Shown: piece by piece, positions 12,230 to 24,200 of the stretch | How positions within the stretch are numbered: position 1 is the stretch's first letter | Layout: each line of letters starts with the position of its first letter | From: Amyelois transitella | Lineage: Eukaryota > Arthropoda > Insecta > Lepidoptera > Pyralidae | Assembly (NCBI RefSeq): GCF_032362555.1 | Contig: NC_083532.1 | Span: 4,477,001 to 4,541,000 of the forward strand | Direction of reading: 5' to 3' | Length of the DNA: 64,000 bases | The notes under the pieces: generated by a model | The model's database searches: none | What the model was told of the DNA's origin: nothing | Seen by the model: the letters and a program-made list of their open reading frames with translations, nothing else | Translations under genes and position numbers: made by a program

Positions 12230-15200
12230 ATGAGTGCGCCTAATGGGATGCTGTATGGCGGTGATGAAATCGGCGCGCTAGTATTCGATCCTGGCCACCA
12301 TACCTTAAGAGTTGGATATGCCCAAGAAGACACGCCAAAAGCCGATATTCCCGCGGTCGTTGGCGTGGGACCAGCCACACATATCCCAGAACCTGAGGAG
12401 AAGGTCCCAGATGGAAATGTCACACAGAGCGGTAAGTAATATAAAGTTTTTAAGATATTGTACCTAGCTAATACAAAATATTTTGGTCATGCAAAGATGC
12501 TTGTTTTTAATTTGGACTATAGTTCTTACACTTTCTCACAGTTTCTTTAGCATGGATTCAATTCCAGTGCTATACAAATTACTTCTTAAATATCCAAATT
12601 GGTACCTTATTTATGTTTAACCTAAAAAGCTAGGAATGAACTAGTTAATTCACTGGTAATTTTCTCCTATTGCAGTAATGCGATTCTTACTTACCTTGAA
12701 AGTTGAGGTCTGTTAGCTTGAATCATGATTGTTGCATTAGAAATAAGGTTTTGTATATCTGTGGCGCAGTGGTGGTGCGCTTGTCTGTGACACCGGAGGT
12801 CCCAGGTTCGAATCCTGGCCAGATCATGATAAGAACTTTCCCTAATTGTCCTGGGTCTTGCTTGCATTTCTATATAATTTTTTATTATAAAATATACTAC
12901 TGCCGAATAAGTATCTCGTAAGACAAGTGTTGAACTTACTTCGAGGCTAACTCATCAGCATAATCTGTTCCTCATATATTTATATTTATTCATTCAAATG
13001 TTTATTTCAAAATCGCCTCTTACTTTATCCCAAGAAAAGAAATAAAGAGTGCTCCTCTTTCTTAAGGATTAAAACTCATAAGAACGTAAAGGGATCCAAA
13101 AAAATAATTAAAAACATTCAACTCAACAGGCACCAAAGCAGGCGGAGAGCTCCGACACTACATAGACGTGACAGAGCTGCACGTGCCGAGACCGAACATG
13201 GAGATACAGACGTACATGAAAGACGGACAGGTGGACAACTGGGAGCTGTTCGAGAAGATGCTGGACTATTGTTACGCTAAAGTATGTGATGTGTTACATC
13301 GCCAGGCATTCTCCAGACTCGTTACATACATACATACATATATATAGTCCGTGTGGCCACTCCATCTCTATCCCGTGGATGTCGTAAAAGGCGACTAAGG
13401 GATAGGCTAACAAACTTGGGATTCTCTTTTAGGCGATGGGCTAGCAACCCGTCACTATTTGAATCTCAATCCTATCATTAAGCCAAACAGCTGAACGTGG
13501 CCTATCAGTCTTTTGAAGACTGTTGGCTCTGTCTACCCCATAAGGGATAAAGACGTGATCATATGTATGTATGTAAGTATGTGGTATACAACATCGCCAG
13601 GCATTCTCCAGACTCGTTACATACAGACATACATATATATAGTCCGTCTATATCCCTTACGGGGTAGACAGAGCAAATAGTCCCGAAAAGACTGAATGGC
13701 CACGTTCAGCTACTCGGCTTAATGATGGTATTGAGATCCAAATAGTGACAGGTTGCTAGCACATTGCCTAAAAAAAGGATCGCAATTTTATAGGCCTATC
13801 CCTTAGTCGCCTTTTACGACATCCATGGGAAAGAGATGGAGTGGTCCTATTCTTTTTTGTATTAGTGCCGGGAACCACACGGCACAGACTCGTTAATTAT
13901 ATGTATCTATGCAAAATTTCAAGAAGATTGAGTCAATAGATAGCTTTTGACAACAAATAAACTAACATAATTTTACATTTATAAATGTTGGGTTATAATA
14001 ATTACTTCTACTACATCTCTTTCCCATGGATGTCGTAAAACGCGACTAAGGGTTAGGCTTATATACTTGGGATTCGTCTTTTAGGCGATGCTAGCTGGGC
14101 TAGCAACCTGTCACTGTTTGAATCTCAATTCTATCGTTAACTTTCAGTCTTTTGATGACTGTTGGCTCTGCCTACCCCACTGAGGATATAGACGTGATTA
14201 TCTGTTGTTTATGTTACAATAATTACTCTTCTTTGCCAGTCCCAAATGAGAATGCTATAAAATACCGAGTTCATTACGCAGATTTTTTCCTATATTATAC
14301 TTTATTATATATTAATAATATACTATTATCAGGTCATACGCTCCCCATCAGAACACCACCCGGCCCTCTTCACAGAAGCGGTGTGGACCACACGGCCAGC
14401 GCGGGAGAAGCTGGCTGAGCTGCTGTTCGAGAAGTACCAGGCACCGGCGTTCTTCCTGGTGAAGAATGCTGTAGTGGCCGCGTTCGCTAGTGGAAAGTCC
14501 ACGGCCCTGGTGGTGGATGCTGGCGCGAGCCACACCTCAGCTGTACCGGTTATAGATGGGTGAGTTTGTAGATTAAGACATCACGTCTTTTTCCCTTACG
14601 GGGTAGACAGAGCAAATTGCCTTCCCTAGGACGTCGCGCTATTCAAGCCTATGTACAACTGCACGGTTTAATGATGGAATTGAGATTCAAAACACACGTT
14701 GCTAGCCCGCAGCCTTTTTCCTCAAGGAAAAACCTCGTACACATGTTTATTCGCATAGCTGAATTGAGATTCAAATAGTGACAGGCTTCTAGCCCATCGT
14801 CTGTAAAAAGAATCCCATAGCCTTAGTCGCCTTTTGCGACATCACTGCGAAAAAGATGGAATGGTCTTATTCTAAAGTGTCGAAAACCACACGGCACTAT
14901 ATAACACCCCTACATAAACATAAGTCTGGAACAATCAGCCGTAGCGTAATTATTTTCAGGAAAATCCCACCGCTGCCCCCTGCAAAAGTCAGTGTTGCGC
15001 GCCGTCAATTTTGGCGTTGGCGTTTTGTACTTGTAAAATTTGACAATTGCCATTATTTCTCTTCCTCATCCGAATATACATCAGCACGCAGTACACATTC
15101 TTTTATTTATATTCCAATATAAACGGTCCAGTAGAAGCGTGTGGTTCCCGGCACCAATACAAAAAAAGAATAGGACCACTCCATCTCTTTCCCATGGATG

Positions 15201-18200
15201 TCGTAAAAGGCGACTAAGGGATGGGCTTACAAACTTGGGATTCTTTTTTAGGCGATGGTCTAGCAACCTGTCACTATTTGAATCTCAATTCTATCATTAA
15301 GCCAAATAGCTGAACGTGGTCATTCAGTCTTTTCAAGACTGTTGGCTCTGTCTACCCCGCAAGGGACTTAGACGTGACCATATGTATGTATGCAGTAGAA
15401 GCGTAGACAGTTAGAGTAACTATATAAAATTTGATGTATGTTTGTTGTAGTTACGCTCTGGTCAGCGCGGCGGTGAGGTCTCCACTGGGCGGCGACCACC
15501 TCGCGGCACAAGCTAAAATCATGCTGAACAACATGCATATACAGATGTTGCCTATATATAGTATACAGGTAAGATTTTTTTTTTTGTGGAGAGGATGAAT
15601 GAAAACAGGTTGACTAAGCAGATGTACAAGGAGAGTGTGGAGGGAAAGGTCGGAGTGGGAAGACCTAGACGAACGTATCTTGATCAAATTTAGGACGTCC
15701 TGGTAAAGGGTCAGGTCAAGAGTACCCGAAACCGCTGAGCTTGCATGAAGAGAGTTATGAATGTGGATGAAGCGAAGGAAGTATGCAGAGATCGTGGCAA
15801 GTGGAAAAAGGTAGTCTCTGCCTACCCCTCCGGGAAAGAGGCGTGATTTTATGTATGTATGTAAGATTTTCATCCTTTTAGTTCGTTTTTTATTTTGTTT
15901 TCTCCCTCCTGGGTTTAGTCCCGGTGATGATACACATCATCACTCTGAAGAGGAGCCCAGGTTTCATCAAAAACCGTCCACTAGTTCCGGAGAAAGTACA
16001 AATAAAAGAACAGACAGATTTTTATTTTTTTGTCAATCTGGGCCGCGTTTGTGTGGGTAATATTTATATTCCGCTTAAATCAATTCACCACAATAATGAA
16101 TTCTCTTGTCCCACATTTCTAATCCAAGTTCGGCTATTTGTGAAGTTGACGTTATTGAAAACAATGCCGCAGTGCAGTCTGTTACCGCTTCTTCTGCACT
16201 GACGCTTTGGAAGCGTCAGTAAACTTTCGTTTTAAGTAATTAATTTGACGTCAACCAATGTTGTGAAAGCAAAAAATATGACAATTATTAAGTGTAGTTG
16301 GAATTTCCCATAATAATGAAAAAAAAAGAAATTCAATTTACATTTGAACTTAACCGTTCTTATATGAGCGACAAGCTGTGCCCGCTACTTCGTCCGCGTA
16401 GAAAGTTATTTTGGGCATCATTGAAGCCCTCAAGGACGAATAATTTTCGCCGTTTTTTTTTCACATTTTCCATTATTTCTTTGCACCTTGTAGTCGCAGC
16501 GTGATGTTATATATAGCCAAAAGCCTTTCTCGATAAATGGTCTATTCAACGCATAAAGAATTTTTCAATTCGAACCACTAGCTCCTGAGATTAGCGCGTT
16601 AAACAAACAAACTCTTCAGCTTTATACATAATATTAGTATAGATGGAACGAATTATAACTAACTAGCAATCCGCCCCGGCTTCGCACGGGTGCAAAATTA
16701 TAAATGTTATTATACATAAAAACCTTCCTCTTGAATCAATCTACCTGTTACAAAAAACCGCATCAAAATCCGTTGCGTAATTTTAAAGATTTAAGCATAC
16801 AGACAAACAGACTAAAATAGAGACTTAGACCTAGGCTGTTTTATACTATGTAGTGATAGCATTACAATTTGTCCACAGAGTAAAGAGGTTATAAGGGAAC
16901 GCGAGCGCGCCAGATACACCCTCAAGCCGCTTCCCGCCGGCTTGACACACTCCTGGCAGCAGTACATGCTGAAGAGACAGTACGAGGACTTCTGCCACTG
17001 TGTTGCGCATGTAAGATGACATTTTATTTTTTTTTATTTTTTTTCTATCTGTAGTCATATGAACATAGAGGCAGAAGAGAAAAATGGAACGAACCTGCGT
17101 AACAAAGTTAAGATTCACGAGTCTTAAGTTTGCATAGCGTACTCGAGCCTGGTGTCAAAGTTAAGTCTCACAAGTCTTAATTTGATAGAGTACACTCGAG
17201 ATTGGTGCCATAGTTAAGACTCACGAGTCCTTTAATTTAACATGTATACTCGATATATTGAATATTACCGACGACATCTGAAATACTGAATATTATATAT
17301 AACCTCACAATTCCGCTGATAAACTAACCGAAATAAATTCGTTAATTGATTGTCTGTTTTCGACGGACGAAGTTACGTACAACAGCTAGTCTAGTATACA
17401 TATAGTTCGTTTAGCAGATCGAAATTTCAAACTCTATTCTATCATTAAGTCAAACAGCTGAACGTGGCCTATCAGACTTTTCAACATTGTCGGCTCTGTC
17501 TACCCCGCAAGGTGTATACACTTGATTAATTGATTACATGTATGTATGCAAATTTCAAACAAATTAAAGTCCTTCTGTCTTATGTATGTATGTTTGTTCA
17601 CCCAGGTATCAGAAAGTCAATACGACGAGCGAACTGCCGCTTCGGTGCCGGGCACGCATTACGAGTTCCCCGGCGGTTACCACCAGGACTTCGGCCCGGA
17701 GAGGTTCAAGCTGACCGAGTGCTTGTTCGAACAGGCATTGGGTGCGCCGCATATTGGTAAGAAAATACATACACACACACACATATGGTCACGTCTATAT
17801 CCCTTGCGGGGTAGACAGAGTTAACAGTCTTGAAAAGACTGACAGGCTAAGTTCAGCTGTTTAGCTTAATGATAGAAATGAGGGAAAAGAAAAGGGTATG
17901 TTGAGATGGTTCGGTCATGTGGAGAGGATGAATGAAAACAGGTTGACTAAGCAGATATACAAGGAGAGTGTGGAGGGTCAAAAGTACCCGAAACCGCCGA
18001 GCTTGTACTCTCGACCTGACCCTTTGCCAGGACGTCCTTAATTTGATCAAGATACGTTCGTCTAGGTCTTCCCACTCCGACCTTTCCCTCCACACTCTCC
18101 TTGTATTTCTGCTATATCCTAGGATAATGAATAAAAATTTTGAATTTGAATTTGAATATGTATGTGTGTGCGCGTGCGCATGTGTCAGTGTGCGCGGCGG

Positions 18201-21200
18201 CGAGCGCGTGCGACGCGGACGCGCGGCCCGCGCTGTGGGGCGGCGTGCTGTGCGTGGGCGGCGGCGCCTGCCTGCCCGGCTGGAGCGACCGCCTCGCCAA
18301 GGAGCTGGCCAGCAGGGCGCCCTCCTCGCACAGGTATTGCTTGTTACATACATACAGACATACATAGTGCATACATATGGCCAGCAGGGCGCCTTCCTCG
18401 CACAGGTATTGCTTGTTACATACATACAGACATACATAGGTACATCATACATACATATGGCCAGCAGGGCGCCCTCCTCACACAGGTACTACTACTTCTT
18501 GTTACATACATACAGACATACATAGGTACATCATACATACATATGGCCAGCAGGGCGCCCTCCTCACACAGGTACTACTACTTCTTGTTACATACATACA
18601 GACATAGGTACATCATACATACATATGGCCAGCAGGGCGCCCTCCTCGCACAGGTACTACTACTTCTTGTTACATACAGACATACATAGGTACATCATAC
18701 ATACATATGGCCAGCAGGGCGCCCTCCTCGCACAGGTACTACTACTTCTTGTTACATACATACAGACATAGGTACATCATACATACATATGGCCAGCAGG
18801 GCGCCCTCCTCACACAGGTACTACTACTTCTTGTTACATACATACAGACATACATAGGTACATCATACATACATATGGCCAGCAGGGCGCCCTCCTCACA
18901 CAGGTACTACTACTTCTTGTTACATACATACAGACATACATAGGTACATCATACATACATATGGCCAGCAGGGCGCCCTCCTCACACAGGTACTACTACT
19001 TCTTGTTACATACATACAGACATACATAGGTACATCATACATACATATGGCCAGCAGGGCGCCCTCCTCACACAGGTACTACTACTTCTTGTTACATACA
19101 TACAGACATAGGTACATCATACATACATATGGCCAGCAGGGCGCCCTCCTCACACAGGTACTACTACTTCTTGTTACATACATACAGACATACATAGGTA
19201 CATCATACATACATATGGCCAGCAGGGCGCCCTCCTCACACAGGTACTACTACTTCTTGTTACATACATACAGACATACATAGGTACATCATACATACAT
19301 ATGGCCAGCAGGGCGCCCTCCTCGCACAGGTACTACTACTTCTTGTTACATACATACAGACATAGGTACATCATACATACATATGGCCAGCAGGGCGCCC
19401 TCCTCACACAGGTACTACTACTTCTTGTTACATACATACAGACATACATAGGTACATCATACATACATATGGCCAGCAGGGCGCCCTCCTCACACAGGTA
19501 CTACTACTTCTTGTTACATACATACAGACATACATAGGTACATCATACATACATATGGCCAGCAGGGCGCCCTCCTCACACAGGTACTACTACTTCTTGT
19601 TACATACATACAGACATACATAGGTACATCATACATACATATGGCCAGCAGGGCGCCCTCCTCACACAGGTACTACTACTTCTTGTTACATACATACAGA
19701 CATACATAGGTACATCATACATACATATGGCCAGCAGGGCGCCCTCCTCACACAGGTACTACTACTTCTTGTTACATACATACAGACATAGGTACATCAT
19801 ACATACATATGGCCAGCAGGGCGCCCTCCTCACACAGGTACTACTACTTCTTGTTACATACATACAGACATACATAGGTACATCATACATACATATGGCC
19901 AGCAGGGCGCCCTCCTCACACAGGTACTACTACTTCTTGTTACATACATACAGACATACATAGGTACATCATACATACATATGGCCAGCAGGGCGCCCTC
20001 CTCACACAGGTACTACTACTTCTTGTTACATACATACAGACATACATAGGTACATCATACATACATATGGCCAGCAGGGCGCCCTCCTCACACAGGTACT
20101 ACTACTTCTTGTTACATACATACAGACATACATAGGTACATCATACATACATATGGCCAGCAGGGCGCCCTCCTCACACAGGTACTACTACTTCTTGTTA
20201 CATACATACAGACATACATAGGTACATCATACATACATATGGCCAGCAGGGCGCCCTCCTCGCACAGGTACTACTACTTCTTGTTACATACATACAGACA
20301 TAGGTACATCATACATACATATGGCCAGCAGGGCGCCCTCCTCACACAGGTACTACTACTTCTTGTTACATACATACAGACATACATAGGTACATCATAC
20401 ATACATATGGCCAGCAGGGCGCCCTCCTCACACAGGTACTACTACTTCTTGTTACATACAGACATACATAGGTACATCATACATACATATGGCCAGCAGG
20501 GCGCCCTCCTCGCACAGGTACTACTACTTCTTGTTACATACATACAGACATAGGTACATCATACATACATATGGCCAGCAGGGCGCCCTCCTCACACAGG
20601 TACTACTACTTCTTGTTACATACATACAGACATAGGTACATCATACATACATATGGCCAGCAGGGCGCCCTCCTCACACAGGTACTACTACTTCTTGTTA
20701 CATACATACAGACATAGGTACATCATACATACATATGGCCAGCAGGGCGCCCTCCTCACACAGGTACTACTACTTCTTGTTACATACATACAGACATACA
20801 TAGGTACATCATACATACATATGGCCAGCAGGGCGCCCTCCTCGCACAGGTACTACTACTTCTTGTTACATACATACAGACATAGGTACATCATACATAC
20901 ATATGGCCAGCAGGGCGCCCTCCTCACACAGGTACTACTACTTCTTGTTACATACAGACATACATAGGTACATCATACATACATATGGCCAGCAGGGCGC
21001 CCTCCTCACACAGGTACTACTACTTCTTGTTACATACATACAGACATAGGTACATCATACATACATATGGCCAGCAGGGCGCCCTCCTCGCACAGGTACT
21101 ACTACTTCTTGTTACATACATACAGACATAGGTACATCATACATACATATGGCCAGCAGGGCGCCCTCCTCACACAGGTACTACTACTTCTTGTTACATA

Positions 21201-24200
21201 CATACAGACATAGGTACATCATACATACATATGGCCAGCAGGGCGCCCTCCTCACACAGGTACTACTACTTCTTGTTACATACATACAGACATACATAGG
21301 TACATCATACATACATATGGCCAGCAGGGCGCCCTCCTCACACAGGTACTACTACTTCTTGTTACATACATACAGACATAGGTACATCATACATACATAT
21401 GGCCAGCAGGGCGCCCTCCTCACACAGGTACTACTACTTCTTGTTACATACATACAGACATAGGTACATCATACATACATATGGCCAGCAGGGCGCCCTC
21501 CTCACACAGGTACTACTACTTCTTGTTACATACATACAGACATACATAGGTACATCATACATACATATGGCCAGCAGGGCGCCCTCCTCGCACAGGTACT
21601 ACTACTTCTTGTTACATACATACAGACATAGGTACATCATACATACATATGGCCAGCAGGGCGCCCTCCTCACACAGGTACTACTACTTCTTGTTACATA
21701 CATACAGACATAGGTACATCATACATACATATGGCCAGCAGGGCGCCCTCCTCACACAGGTACTACTACTTCTTGTTACATACATACAGACATAGGTACA
21801 TCATACATACATATGGCCAGCAGGGCGCCCTCCTCACACAGGTACTACTACTTCTTGTTACATACATACAGACATACATAGGTACATCATACATACATAT
21901 GGCCAGCAGGGCGCCCTCCTCACACAGGTACTACTACTTCTTGTTACATACAGACATACATAGGTACATCATACATACATATGGCCAGCAGGGCGCCCTC
22001 CTCACACAGGTACTACTACTTCTTGTTACATACATACAGACATACATAGGTACATCATACATACATATGGCCAGCAGGGCGCCCTCCTCACACAGGTACT
22101 ACTACTTCTTGTTACATACATACAGACATAGGTACATCATACATACATATGGCCAGCAGGGCGCCCTCCTCACACAGGTACTACTACTTCTTGTTACATA
22201 CATACAGACATAGGTACATCATACATACATATGGCCAGCAGGGCGCCCTCCTCACACAGGTACTACTACTTCTTGTTACATACATACAGACATACATAGG
22301 TACATCATACATACATATGGCCAGCAGGGCGCCCTCCTCACACAGGTACTACTACTTCTTGTTACATACATACAGACATACATAGGTACATCATACATAC
22401 ATATGGCCAGCAGGGCGCCCTCCTCACACAGGTACTACTACTTCTTGTTACATACATACAGACATACATAGGTACATCATACATACATATGGCCAGCAGG
22501 GCGCCCTCCTCGCACAGGTACTACTACTTCTTGTTACATACATACAGACATAGGTACATCATACATACATATGGCCAGCAGGGCGCCCTCCTCACACAGG
22601 TACTACTACTTCTTGTTACATACATACAGACATACATAGGTACATCATACATACATATGGCCAGCAGGGCGCCCTCCTCACACAGGTACTACTACTTCTT
22701 GTTACATACATACAGACATACATAGGTACATCATACATACATATGGCCAGCAGGGCGCCCTCCTCACACAGGTACTACTACTTCTTGTTACATACAGACA
22801 TACATAGGTACATCATACATACATATGGCCAGCAGGGCGCCCTCCTCACACAGGTACTACTACTTCTTGTTACATACATACAGACATACATAGGTACATC
22901 ATACATACATATGGCCAGCAGGGCGCCCTCCTCACACAGGTACTACTACTTCTTGTTACATACATACAGACATACATAGGTACATCATACATACATATGG
23001 CCAGCAGGGCGCCCTCCTCACACAGGTACTACTACTTCTTGTTACATACATACAGACATACATAGGTACATCATACATACATATGGCCAGCAGGGCGCCC
23101 TCCTCACACAGGTACTACTACTTCTTGTTACATACAGACATACATAGGTACATCATACATACATATGGCCAGCAGGGCGCCCTCCTCACACAGGTACTAC
23201 TACTTCTTGTTACATACATACAGACATAGGTACATCATACATACATATGGCCAGCAGGGCGCCCTCCTCACACAGGTACTACTACTTCTTGTTACATACA
23301 TACAGACATAGGTACATCATACATACATATGGCCAGCAGGGCGCCCTCCTCACACAGGTACTACTACTTCTTGTTACATACATACAGACATACATAGGTA
23401 CATCATACATACATATGGCCAGCAGGGCGCCCTCCTCACACAGGTACTACTACTTCTTGTTACATACATACAGACATACATAGGTACATCATACATACAT
23501 ATGGCCAGCAGGGCGCCCTCCTCACACAGGTACTACTACTTCTTGTTACATACATACAGACATACATAGGTACATCATACATACATATGGCCAGCAGGGC
23601 GCCCTCCTCACACAGGTACTACTACTTCTTGTTACATACATACAGACATACATAGGTACATCATACATACATATGGCCAGCAGGGCGCCCTCCTCACACA
23701 GGTACTACTACTTCTTGTTACATACAGACATACATAGGTACATCATACATACATATGGCCAGCAGGGCGCCCTCCTCACACAGGTACTACTACTTCTTGT
23801 TACATACATACAGACATACATAGGTACATCATACATACATATGGCCAGCAGGGCGCCCTCCTCACACAGGTACTACTACTTCTTGTTACATACATACAGA
23901 CATAGGTACATCATACATACATATGGCCAGCAGGGCGCCCTCCTCACACAGGTACTACTACTTCTTGTTACATACAGACATACATAGGTACATCATACAT
24001 ACATATGGCCAGCAGGGCGCCCTCCTCGCACAGGTACTACTACTTCTTGTTACATACATACAGACATACATAGGTACATCATACATACATATGGCCAGCA
24101 GGGCGCCCTCCTCACACAGGTACTACTACTTCTTGTTACATACAGACATACATAGGTACATCATACATACATATGGCCAGCAGGGCGCCCTCCTCACACA

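Noticed and set aside
17853..18452. 199-codon minus-strand frame over BAP55 exon 7
   Set aside because: It is antisense to a well-supported exon, composed of RTE fragments, GC-rich exon complement and array units.
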